NCBI GenBank assembly: GCA_037447655.1
Contig: JBBHKE010002393.1
Span: forward strand, 269,578-333,577
Origin: Zygnema cylindricum
Taxonomy: Eukaryota; Streptophyta; Zygnematophyceae; Zygnematales; Zygnemataceae
DNA: 64,000 bases
Reading direction: 5' to 3'
The notes under the pieces are model-generated. The model was not told the DNA's origin, ran no database searches, and worked only from the letters and a program-made list of their open reading frames with translations. Each line of letters starts with the position of its first letter. The first letter of the stretch is position 1. The translations under genes and the position numbers were made by a program. Below are positions 1-10,379 of the stretch, in pieces.

Positions 1-2027
1 GCATTTGCTTGTACAAATAAATATGTCCGGAGCTTAAACAAAACATAAGAAAAAAAGAATAAAAAAGAAAAAGAAACAACAAAAATGGTCGATAACACGC
101 AGGTCAGAAATTAACTTGCAGAAATATCTTCCTCGTATAAAACAGAGGCCTAATTGAAAGGTCATAGACAATATCCTCCCCCCAAGCTGCTCTTGCAATA
201 AAACAAAAAAAACAAATAAAAGAAAGCAGGAAAAAAAAAAGCAGAAATGGCCGATCACACCCAGGTCAGGAATGAACTTACAATTTTTTTTTCCTTGTAT
301 AAAGCCGAGACCAAATTGAAAGGGCATAGGCAATGTCCTCCCCCCAAGCTGCCCCTGCCAGTCTCTAAAGGCGAGCCTATGCAACTTTGTCCCTTTGCTG
401 TGACACGTCTGCAGCGTCCATCACCTCTAATACTCTCGCGCCAAAAGGAGAAACGACAAGATTGTTAAGTAAAGAAAAGGAAGGGACAAAAAAAATAAAT
501 AAATAAATAAAACAAAGCTAGGGGATTAGAAGAGCAATGTAAATAATCTTGGTAGAAGGAGTGGAAGAGGGATAAAGAGCAAGAGGTGGCGGCTCTCTTC
601 CTCCTTCAGCCCTCTCCCTCACCTTCACCCTAACTCTTTCCATGCCCATAATATATCCCAAAAGCACGCAAAAAAAATCCAAAAGAAAAACTCAAAAAAA
701 GTGGTTAAGTATTCAAGGAAAAAAGAGAACAAAATAAAATTATATATGTACCATTCATAAAAAATATCAAGAACTCCAAAGGCTCACAAAGCATCTTCTT
801 TCCCGGAAAGAGCGAAAGCCCCAAAAGCCGTTCCACTCAAATCAAAATGAGTTTTTCCTCGCGGGCAAAATCGCCGCCCGAGCAAAGATTTGCCACAACT
901 ACGGTAGTCGTGACAAACGTAGACGCACAGAGAGCATTTGCCTGTACAAATAAAAATGTCCGGAGTGTAAACAAAAAAGAAGAAAAAACAAAAAAAAAAG
1001 AAAAAAAAACAACAAAAATGGGTGATAACACGCAGGTAAGATATTAACATACAGAAATATTTTCCTCGTATAAAACAGAGACCTAATTGAAAGGTCATAG
1101 GCCATGTCCTCCCCCCAAGCTGCCCCTACCAGTCTCCGAAGGCGAGCCTGTGCAACTTTGTCCTTTTGCTGAACGCGTCTGCAGCGTCCATCACCTCCAA
1201 TAATCTCGCGCCAAAAGGAGAAACGACAAGATTGTTTAGTAAAGAAAACGAAGGGACAAAAGAAAAAAAAAAAAAGATAAATAAAGCAAAGCTAGGGGAT
1301 TAGAAAAGCAATGTAAATAGTCTTGGGAAAAGGAGTGGAAGAGGGATAAAGAGCAAGAGGTGGCGGCTCTTTTCCTCCTTTAGCCCTCTCCCTCACCATC
1401 ACCCTATCTTTTTCCATGCCCAAAACATATCCCAAAAGCACGCAAGAATAAAATCCAAAAGAAAAACTCAAGAAAACTGGTTAACTATTCAAGGAAAAAA
1501 GAGAAGAAAAAAAATTATATATGTACCTTTCATAAAATATATCCCGAACTCCAATGGCTCGCAAATACTCTTCTTTCCTTGAAAGAGTGAGAGCCCCAAA
1601 CGACGTTCCACTCAAATCAAAAAAAGTTTTTCCTCCACCGCAAAAATCGCCTCCCGGGCAGAGATCTGAATCTGCCTGCATTAGTCGTGACAAACGTAGA
1701 CGGACAGAAACCATTCGCCTGTACAAATAAATAGATAAAAAAATAATGGAATAGATAAACAAATACAAGGAGTGAATAAATGAAGAAACAGCAACCAAAA
1801 CAAGTCCGCAGCGTAAACAAAACAGAAGAAAAACAAAAAAAAGCAAAAATGGCCGATAACACGCAGGTCCTAAATTAACTTACAAAACAAATTTCCTCGT
1901 ATAAAACAGAGGCCTTAGTGAAGAGGTCATAGGCAATGTCCTCCCCCCTGAGCTGCGCCTGCCAGAAAAACAAAAAAAAAAACAAAAGCCGAAAAAAAAA
2001 ACAAAAAAAAAGCAGAAATGGCCGATA
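1..2027. repeat. A-rich tandem duplication, about 2.5 units
   Basis: The block starting with GCATTTGCTTGTACAAATAA at position 1 recurs at 934 and, more diverged, at about 1711, giving unit lengths of roughly 930 and 780 bp. Each unit carries A-rich stretches, a GATAACACGCAGGT box, the segment CCTCCCCCCAAGCTGC, and (units 1 and 2) GCGCCAAAAGGAGAAACGAC. Unit 1 contains an extra internal copy of about 170 bp (near 1-200 and 230-360), which accounts for its greater length. The open frames seen on either strand are short, low-complexity Phe-rich or Lys-rich translations of A/T runs and are not genes. Origin unknown; it could be a diverged repeat family or a segmental tandem duplication. Confidence 0.8.
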
Positions 2028-2044
2028 ACACACACACACACACA

Positions 2045-2096
<52 letters not shown>
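2028..2096. repeat. (CA)n followed by (TA)n microsatellite
   Basis: About nine CA dinucleotides (2028-2046) run directly into about 24 TA dinucleotides (2049-2096). It terminates the third copy of the A-rich tandem duplication just after its GGCCGATAACAC box. Confidence 0.95.
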
Positions 2097-2098
<2 letters not shown>

Positions 2099-3840
2099 TA
2101 CACTATACATATCGTAAGTTTAAAACAATCAGAACTCTATCTATCTTACTCTAAAAACCTACGCTTTACATGAAAAATTAAGAACTATTCCAAAGTGCCA
2201 CACTATAATATGATAATGTAAAACAATCACCCAGAGAAAATACAATGACTTACACAAACAATTGCAATATCGAAACCTGAAACAAGTTCACATCGTAAAA
2301 TAAATCTTAAAATAAATCGTTAAATAAACTGAATACTACATTGACACCAAAACACATCGAAACATCGAGTAAAGTCACATTTTTCCAGACTTCAACTCTA
2401 TGTTTCATTATTTAACTTTCCTTCAAAAATTTCACTACCCTCATCTTTCCCTTGGATTTTTGGTGTATCTGCAATTCCCTCTCGAGTTCCTCCGACATCG
2501 ATTGCAGAATGTTTTCAAAATGGAAAACCAAATTTTGGTTTTCAGTTTCCCAAAAAATGGGCTAGAAGAGAAAGTGTCCGAATCCACATTAATAGAATCC
2601 ACTCTAGGAACTTGAATGGCTTAAGCAATCATACGAATGTTAGGAAGACCGAGAGCACAAAAAAGAACACTAGAAGGTATTTTTTTATTTGCTTTCTTGT
2701 CTAAGTTTTCAATAATCGCGAAGATGTTTGGATTCCCATCTTTGTTGTGTCTTTATTGTACGCTTTCTAAAAAACAATGAAAAAAATAAAAAATAACAAC
2801 AAGGGAAAGAAATTGTGAATGATGAGTTGGACGTAAAACCGTAAAAAATCCAAAAACACCCTTAAAACTCTAAAAATCATAAAAAAAAATCATGAATTGT
2901 GAGTCGGACGGAAAAGAGAATCCAACAGGAAAACAGAAATAAAGACTTACATGAATATCCCTCCGTTAAAAACACAAATGAAAATACAGAATAAGATTAG
3001 CTAGGTCTAAATATCCGGAACCATAATACAAAACTATCCATAATCCTTAATTCCCAATGTGCCCTTTCCAAATGACAAACCTTATCCTCCCAACCCCAAT
3101 TTCCATGCAATCGCATCTGATCCCAAACATCTAACAAGCAATTATTAATTTCCAATGATTAATTTCTCCAACCACAGATTTCCATGAGGTTTCGAACATC
3201 TAATGGGTAATATTCAATAACCAGTAAGGAAGTCTAATGGGTAATATTCAATAACCAGTAAAGGACGGTCCGCAATACCCCACCTTGTCAATGGGATCTC
3301 TCCCATTTGAGTCTTTCTCGGCCATGAGAGTCGGAAGATTGAACGTAATTAGTGTGGATTTCCACTTGAATGCCGTTTTTTTGCCGCGATCTTTCTATTG
3401 GGATTCCTACCTGAGTCGGGAAAACGGAGAGAATAATCAAAAAAATAAACAAAACAAAACAAAAGAAATAATAGAATGAAAAGAAACAAAGAAGAGAAAG
3501 AAGAATATGAAGGGAAAATATAACACACACACAAACATTTCTTCCATCCGGTTTACCTCTCCATCACCTTGCAATTGCTATCAAAAACTACTCGGGACCT
3601 CTCACTCCTCGAGTCGATTTTCTTAAACATTTCACATGTCGATAAAGCCTTTCTATCTTAAATAGAAATACAAGAATATATCCGGAGAGAATATCTTCAG
3701 CAACTAGATATACACTGAGACAAGAATTGTCCAAACCATAACACAAGCCTTTTAAAGAAAAAACCTAAAACAAATCTTAAAGTTTAAAATTTATTTTCTT
3801 GAGGAAGAGAAAGCACCTTTTCCATACCGTCCACAATTGC
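2097..3840. other. No gene recognised; AT-rich spacer
   Basis: Non-coding AT-rich sequence with stops in all frames. The only structure noted is a direct duplication of about 29 bp (GGGTAATATTCAATAACCAG core) at 3199-3227 and 3233-3261, separated by 5 bp. Open frames of 60-80 codons at 2400-2615 and 3285-3530 have no recognisable domain. Confidence 0.6.
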
Positions 3841-3844
3841 GATA

Positions 3845-4600
3845 GTTGCCACAGGGAAGAGAGGGAGAGGGAAAGGGAGCGAGGGAAAGGGGGAGAGAGA
3901 GAGCGAACAAAGCGAGAGAATTCCGGACAGCTGGACTATTGTCACACTGGAGAGAGGGAGAGGAAAAAGGGAGAGAGAGAGCGAGCAGAGGGAGAGGGTT
4001 TCAGAAAAATAAACAATTGTCACACTCAAGGGAGGAACAGGGAAAAGGAGAGAAAGAGCGAGCAGAGGGAGAGAGTTTAAAAAAAAATAACAGTTGTCAC
4101 ACTAAAGGGAGGAACAGAGAAAGGGAGCGAGGGAAGGGGGGAGAGAGAGCGAGCAGAGGGAGTGAGTTTTAAAAAAATTAACAGTTGTCACACTCAAGGC
4201 AGGAACAGGGAAAGGGAAAGGGAGATAGAGAGTGAGCAGAAGGAGAGAGTTAAAAAAAAAATAACAGTTGTCACACTAAAGGGAGGAACAGAGAAAGGGA
4301 GCGAGGGAAAGGGAGAGAGAGAGCGATCAGAAGGAAAGAGTTTCAGAAAAATGAACAGTTGTCACACTAAAGAGAGAGGAGGAGAAGGGAGAGAGGGAAA
4401 TGGAGAGGAAGAGGGTCGAATAGAGGAAGAGGGATAGGAAAGGGAAATACGGACAGGAGCCTATTTGCAACAGTTATCACAGTGAAGAGAGGGAGAGGGA
4501 AGGAAGAGAGGGAGAGGGATAATCGTTGGAGGGAAGAGGACGGGGAGAGAGAGAGAGAGCAAAGGAGAGCGAGTGAAAGGAAAGAGCGAGTTATTGCAAT
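3845..4600. repeat. GA-rich minisatellite, unit 77-115 bp
   Basis: A purine-rich array in which the spacer box TTGTCACACT recurs at 3939, 4017, 4094, 4185, 4268 and 4359, with a diverged copy (TTATCACAGT) at 4474. Spacings are 78, 77, 91, 83, 91 and 115 bp. Between boxes the sequence is AGGGAGAG/GAGCGAGC-type purine repeat. The long frames it produces on both strands (Arg/Glu-rich or Ser/Leu-rich) are artefacts of the repeat. Confidence 0.9.
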
Positions 4601-4620
4601 ATATATTGTTTCGGTCATAC

Positions 4621-4830
4621 AGCGTACACCTGTACTATGTCGGTCTAATACTATTGGTCCTAGAAAGTACTCCGTACACCTATATTATGTCGGTCTTGTA
4701 CTGTTGGTCCAAGAAAGTACACTGTACACCTATACTATGTCGGTCTAATACTATTGGTCCTAAAAAGTACACCGTACACCTACACTATATCGGTCTTATA
4801 CTACAGTACAGTATTGGTCCTGGAAAGTAT
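4621..4830. repeat. 50-bp tandem repeat, about four copies
   Basis: GTACACC occurs at 4624, 4674, 4724 and 4774, exactly 50 bp apart. Each unit reads GTACACC-TATACTATGTCGGTC followed by TACTATTGGTCC and AAAGTAC. The last copy breaks down into ACAGTACAGTA. It abuts the GA minisatellite directly, so two unrelated tandem arrays lie side by side. Confidence 0.92.
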
Positions 4831-5100
4831 AGTACAGTACTGTACTATTCTTTTGTGCGTAAGTCCCGCGCATTCCGTACTATATTTCCGTATAATTTTT
4901 TTAAGGATACGGTTTAGTACCCATTCTTAAATAAATTTTAGCTCGAAAGTTTTCATTTGTAAAGCGTACGGCTTACTACAATTTTCCTGTATAAATTATG
5001 TTCTATTCGTTTTCATGGTGAAGCGTACGACAGATGTACAGCGCCAGGATAGATTTTAAATTCGATTCATTTTCATTTTTTTATGGTCAAACATACAGAA

Positions 5101-5633
5101 CATCGCGAATCGTTATTAGTGTCAAAGTTCAAATAGTGCTGAAGAAAATTTACCGTAATTGATGCTAATTAATAATTTGAAATAAAAAAATATATATGTT
5201 TTAATTTCGACTTAATGCTAATTTGGGAACAGCAAAAATGGAATATTCGCCGAACGATTATATACATTAATATATGTATCCGTACAAAATAGTAGAAATC
5301 GTAAGTCGTCGTGAAATTTAAATATCCGTACATTGCAGACATTTATACGCGAGACTAATCCCGTTTTTTGAGCGCACGTTCCTATCGGTGCGCGCTCGAT
5401 TTAATTCATTTATTGTAAACTTTTCACTTGAAAAGGTACATTTATGTACAGACTGACATCGACCGTACACCGCACTATTTATATCTTATTGTACTTTCAT
5501 TGTTTATGCTATTTTGTACGGTACCTAAAATAACGTCAAGGAAAAAATAAAATCATGTATCCTATTTGAGGAAAAAAATCAAAGTTTAAAGAACCCAAAT
5601 TAGTGACTTTGACACTAATAACGATTCGCGGTG
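5101..5633. mobile_element. MITE-1, TIR element without coding capacity
   Basis: Left end CATCGCGAATCGTTATTAG at 5101; right end CTAATAACGATTCGCGGTG ending at 5633, its reverse complement with one mismatch. The length is 533 bp and there is no ORF. Flanks are AA on both sides where the better copies of this family have TA. The interior shares short blocks with MITE-2 and MITE-7 (a GGTACA block followed by a CCGTACACCGCACTATT-like block), so it is a real family member. Inferred to be a non-autonomous DNA transposon of Tc1/mariner type from the TA target preference of its relatives. Confidence 0.75.
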
Positions 5634-5635
5634 AA

Positions 5636-6183
5636 CACCGCCAATCGGCTATTAGCGTACAAGTTTTTTTAGCTTACAATTATTAACGCTAATTAGGAAT
5701 TTGGAAATTTTCAAAAATATATATACATTTTAATTGTTTACTAATACTAATTTGGCCTTTGAAAAAATTAAATGTTGGTTGCAAAGATGCTTACACTAAT
5801 ATAGGGACCTCTACAAAATCTGACAAATCGTACACAAATCGGATGTTCACACGGTAGAAACGCAGTTGTCGGACGAATAGGTGCGAACGTCATTTTCGAC
5901 AGCCCGATTTCAACCCCTTTTTGGAGCGCATATTCTCATGCGTCCGCGGTTACTAAAACTCTTAACTATAAATTTTCACCTAAAAAGGTACAGTTTTTAC
6001 GGTCTGACACTAACCATACACCACTCTATTAAATTACAACGTACTTTCGTTTCTTAAGCTGATTGGGAAGAAACCCTAAATGACATAAAGTAAAAAACAT
6101 AATAACTTGTGTTATTTAAAAATTTTGGGAAAAAAAAAACGGGACCGAATTACCGTTCATTACGTTAATAGCGATTGGCGGTG
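5636..6183. mobile_element. MITE-2, TIR element without coding capacity
   Basis: Left TIR CACCGCCAATCGGCTATTAG begins 2 bp after the end of MITE-1. The right TIR is its complement, ending GATTGGCGGTG at 6183 and followed by TA. It is 548 bp, AT-rich inside, with no ORF. Internal sequence is co-linear with MITE-1 and MITE-7. Confidence 0.78.
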
Positions 6184-6206
6184 TACTGTGCCTGTATAGC
6201 ACTGTA

Positions 6207-6733
6207 CACCGTCAATCGCTAATAGAGTATATAACGCCAATTCGGTGACATAATTTTCAAAAAAAAAAACCTGAAATACAATCCATAACTTTATTATTTC
6301 CATTATTCTAATTGGAGTTTTTTTTCAATTAGCGTAAATAATGGAAGTACACTGCGATGGAAATAGTGTGGCATACGGACAGGGTATTTCCGTACGAAAT
6401 GGTACTTTTTAAATCAGAAAGACATAAAAAGACACTTAACATTACTGCGCACACATGTGAATGTGCACTGGAAGAAAGAGACACAAACTCGTCGACAAAA
6501 ATCACATTCTCATATGTTCGTCCGTCGACCATTTGAACAACGCGACGGCGTGTAGATTGTCAGAATGTGTACAGATACACATATTATTGTAGACATTTTC
6601 AGGGCGGGTATTTATTATTCTGGAACACCCAAATTAAAGTTAGTGACTAATTAGTATATATATATATATTTATTTGTTTTTAAATTCCCGATTAGTGTTA
6701 AACACACTATTTTTTTTTTTACGATTGACGATG
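6207..6733. mobile_element. MITE-3, TIR element flanked by TA
   Basis: TA, then CACCGTCAATCGCTAATAG at 6207; right end CGATTGACGATG at 6733, then TA. About 527 bp with no ORF of substance. The right arm has decayed next to a T-run. A stretch around 6330-6520 has a clear reverse-complement counterpart at about 14110-14310 (MITE-4), confirming a dispersed family. It ends 18 bp before the LTR of COP-A. Confidence 0.75.
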
Positions 6734-6751
6734 TAGTGTTATAGTCCCAAA

Positions 6752-7731
6752 TGTTGGTTTTTGAAAGCTTAAGTCTCAACAAATTTATAGAACGAGAAAA
6801 TAGATCTATATGGACACGCGTCGTCACTTGAAGCACAATGAAAGTTTTAATGGTACCGACACCAGCATTTGGACAGCGTAGCTGCGACGCACATGGAACA
6901 AGTGCAGCTGCGGTTAGTTTTTGATTTGGTCCGTACGGACAAACGCAGCCTGCGACGCAACGGGACAACACAACTACGAATATCTTGGTAACAGACAACG
7001 CAATTGCTACGCAACAAGACAATCGCAGCTGCGACTATTTTTGGTATGGGACAACGCAGCTGCTGCGAAGCTGCGGATATTCGAATGTGATCTAGATCTG
7101 GAATGCGCTGCTACGGTTCAAACTGAATAGAGTCAACCGACGAGATTCACAGATGACCTACTGACAGATGTTTTACAACAACTGAGAGGATACATCCGGA
7201 CAAACATAACTAGCCGGCAGCAAGTATTTGTACAATCACTTAGGTATAGATTCTCAGTAATATTAGTTGTACAGTGGTAAATTAGTTTTTGCGTGATTAG
7301 GAGTAATTAAATCTAAGTGGTAGTTTTGTGTTTTGGACGTATCTCTGAGGAACACCTGTATCGGCGGTACAACATTATCTAATAAGACAACTAAAAGTAG
7401 ATACTCACTAAGAGTATAAGAGTTAGGACTTTGCAATTTTTTTGTTTCCAAACTTCCAGACTGTGTAATCTACATACTATTTTTGGGAAACCTCTGAGTT
7501 GCATATCTTGGTGTATGTTTAATTAATTATGCTGAAACTTTAGGAGTTGTTAGACTTTGTGATACATTATACTGTGGTATAGTTTGAAGCAGTTTAGACC
7601 ATTATGGTAACTTAATTGAGCTGTAGAAAGCAGCTGTTTGATAAGATTCTTGGTAAGCTTCGGTGTTGAATTATGTCTACTTCTACTTCTAATGTTGCTG
7701 CTCCACTTGCTCCAGTGGTCGTAGAACAACA
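6752..7731 (+). repeat. 5' LTR of COP-A
   Basis: Begins TGTTGG and ends GAACAACA, giving the short inverted termini TGTTG/CAACA. The 3' boundary is set by four independent copies whose homology stops exactly at this point (13775, 22877, 27105, and the minus-strand LTR end at 28829) and by the PBS that follows. The LTR is rich in the palindromic box CGCAGCTGCG and related GCAGC/GCTGC motifs at about 6880-7110. It contains the ATG of gag at 7673, so the last 59 bp of the LTR are coding. Confidence 0.88.
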
Positions 7732-8490
7732 GGTTATGGGCCTATCATCAAGAATTCCTATCTTTTCGGGGGAAAATTATGCTTATTGGGCTGATATGGT
7801 GGAGACACACTTCGAAAATGTTAACCTTTTGGATATCTTGGATGGTTCATTGGCGGAAACGAATCCGTCTAGGTCAAAGAATAATTCGCAGACTCGTTAC
7901 TTTTGAAATTCTGTATCTAAAAAGAATTGGCTATGTCACGGATAATAATGAAAAAGGCGATCGATATCTGGAAAGTTCTCAAAGATGGTTTTGAAAAGGC
8001 TAATGTTCAGGAAGAATTATTTTTGGCTCGACAAATTTTGGGACTACAAATACATGAGTGGCACTATGGCAGAATATTGTAACAAATTTCGAATTCTAAT
8101 AGATTCTCATGCTTGTGCAGGTGGATCATTTCCACAGTTTCAGCAGGCTGCTTTGCTAATGAAAGCAGCGTCTGATAGGTTGAAACAGAAAGATAAAGCT
8201 AGCTAGACATTACAGTTAACTATTTATTTGATATTTGAAGAGGAAGATGATTCTAAAAATCTTAACGGTGGAAATCAAGTTGAGGCATTTAGCACAGAAT
8301 TTGACAAAAAAAACTTAGTTTAATCAGCAGAGAAATCACTTTAATGAGAATCAAAATGAGTTTAGACAGTTTAATCAAAGAGGAAATAGACAATCTTTCA
8401 ATGCTTGTTTTTATTGTAACGTAAAAGGTCATGGAAATAAATTTTGTCCTAAGCTTAAGAAAGCTAATGAAACATGTCTGTACAGGCTTG
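7673..8490 (+). pseudogene. gag: COP-A gag, broken
   Basis: Structural capsid/nucleocapsid protein of a copia element, expected to assemble cytoplasmic virus-like particles. It opens at ATG 7673 inside the LTR with a Ser/Thr/Ala-rich start ending VVVEQQ, then VMGLSSRIPIFSGENY across the PBS. After about 75 codons it shifts frame at least twice (near 7900 and 8000) and has stops at about 8205 and 8320. A CCHC zinc knuckle (CFYCNVKGHGNKFC) is visible near 8405-8450, as expected for the nucleocapsid part. Homologous frames in COP-B and COP-C support the assignment. Confidence 0.85.
7732..7742 (+). other. Primer binding site of COP-A, half-tRNA iMet type
   Basis: GGTTATGGGCC directly after the LTR is complementary to GGCCCAUAACC, the anticodon arm of eukaryotic initiator tRNA-Met. 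Drosophila copia and yeast Ty5 are known to use such an internal tRNA fragment as primer. Here the PBS lies inside the gag frame and is read as Val-Met-Gly-Leu. Confidence 0.75.
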
Positions 8491-8639
8491 TATAGGCCTG
8501 GATGGCAGCAGAGCAGATTTCATCAAGGCTTCACGGGATCATAACAACGAGGAAATGCACTCTTTTCGGCATCGTCGTCTCATCAAGACAAGTCTCTTTC
8601 GCTCCTTGACAAGGAGGATGATGATCTATTTGCTATGGC

Positions 8640-9965
8640 GGCACCAATGGGGGTAACGAAAGACAATGGATGGATAATGGACACGGGAGCGTCGGCCCAC
8701 ATGTGTTGGAACAAGGCAGTTTTCAAAAATCTGAAATCAACACCGCAAAAAAATATCTACTATGCATGTGGAGTGAGTGTGCAAATATAGGCTGTAGGTG
8801 ATGTATCCTTGCTAGTTGATGTAGAAGGTAAGGCAGTTGAAAGAACTCTTCATAATGTTCTCTAAGTAACAGATTTTAAAAAAAATTGTTTTCAACTTCT
8901 TTGGTAGAAAGTAAAGGGTTTGAGGTGAATCTGAAACATGGCAGACAAGTTTTTAGCAAAAATGGAAAAATTGCAGTTATAGGAACTAAAGATGCCAGCA
9001 AAATGTATCGAATGGATATGCCCGATTATAAAGAAAATGACGTTTTGTATTCCGGTGCGTTATTCTTGGATGAGCTGTGGCATAAAAGATTAGGCCATGT
9101 GAACTATGAGAGTATGAAAAAGATGGTTAACGCTGGCAAAATAGAAAGAGTCATTTTGTCAAATCAGTCATCTAAAACGTGTGACAGTTGTGCACTAGGA
9201 AAAATACACAGATCACCATTTCCTCTAGAGTTTGAACATAAATCTACTAAACTTTTGCATCTTATTGATTCTGATGTTTTCGGCCCTGCAAAGGTACCAT
9301 CTGCCACGGGGATGAAATATATGGTTACATTTAGAGATGATTTTACAAGGTTTACTAAGGTATACTTCATGAAGGCTAAGAGTGAAGTCTTCACTCATTT
9401 TCAACACTACAAAGCATGGGCGGAGACACTACACCATTTGCTGATTTTGGAGCTCAAATCGGACAATGGCGGGGAATATAGGTCAAAAGAGTTTGAAAAC
9501 TTCTTACTCAAGGAAGGTATAACTCACAAACTAACTGTTCCATACTCTCCGAAAAAAAATGGGGTCTCAGAAAGACTAAATAGAACTATCACAGAAAGCT
9601 CTAGGTCCATGCTTGCGTATAAGGACGTGGATCCGAAATTTGGGGCTGAAGCATTAAATTGTGAAGTTTATATCAAAAATAGGATAGGTTCAAAATCGGT
9701 AGCAACCACTCCTTACGAGATCTGGACGAGTAAAAAACCGGATGTCAGTCACTTCAAAGTCTTTGGAAGTAAATGCTTTATTTTGGATACGTCTAATGAT
9801 AATTGGAAAATGGATCCTAAGGGGTTGCCGAGCATTTTGTTAGGGTATGATGATCACTCTAAAGGCTATAGAGTCTTTTTTTTTTAGAGGCATAAAAAAA
9901 TTGTAGTAGGAAACATAGTTGTCAAAGATGAACTAGACTAGATAGACTTATTAAAAATGAGAAAG
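8640..9965 (+). pseudogene. pol: COP-A protease and integrase region
   Basis: Aspartic protease centred on WIMDTGASAHMC (about 8670-8705, catalytic DTGA intact). Then a GAG-pre-integrase segment with LWHKRLGHVNY (about 9077) and CDSCALGK completing the HHCC zinc finger. The integrase core shows D (LIDSDVFGPAKV), D (LKSDNGGEY) and E (GVSERLNRT). The longest open stretch is 8886-9887; stops lie between protease and that stretch, and a run of Ts near 9875 closes it before the GYDD-type tail. This enzyme would cleave the polyprotein and insert the cDNA copy; it cannot do so here as a single protein. Confidence 0.88.
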
Positions 9966-10379
9966 CAACAGAAGCAGCAAAAAGTACAGGATTATGTCAT
10001 TTTAGATTATATTCAATATATCGTTCCGTCGATGCAACATTCACCAGTGGTAACACAAGAATCCAAACATAATCAAGTTTTCCATCAAGTACATTTCGAA
10101 GTGGACCGAGAGCAATCACTGCCTACAGATCGCCACTAGCGCAACGAACGGGAAACGGACAAACAACAGTCACTGCCTACAGATCGCAACCAGCGCAACA
10201 AGCGTAGCGCAAAGGATCTGACAATTTCAGCCACTAAATTTCCGGGGGGAAGAAGATCCAATAGCCGCCTGCAAGCAAGTTCTCACTTTGCCTACTTGGC
10301 AGCCTCAGGGAGCCTCTGACCATTCGAGAAGCCTTTTCATCACCGTAGCGGAATCAGTGTATCGAAGAGGCAAACGATG

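Noticed and set aside
3784-4618. Long Arg/Glu-rich and Ser/Leu-rich ORFs on both strands
   Set aside because: They are translations of the GA minisatellite; open frames on both strands follow from the repeat composition.
7300-7360. LTR end at CCTGTATCGG with a conventional 3'-tRNA PBS
   Set aside because: I first took CTGTATCGGCG (TGTATCAGAG in COP-F, 45916) as a PBS with a 600-bp LTR. Homology between the LTR pairs continues another 380 bp to GAACAACA, and target duplications begin only there, so this is internal LTR sequence.
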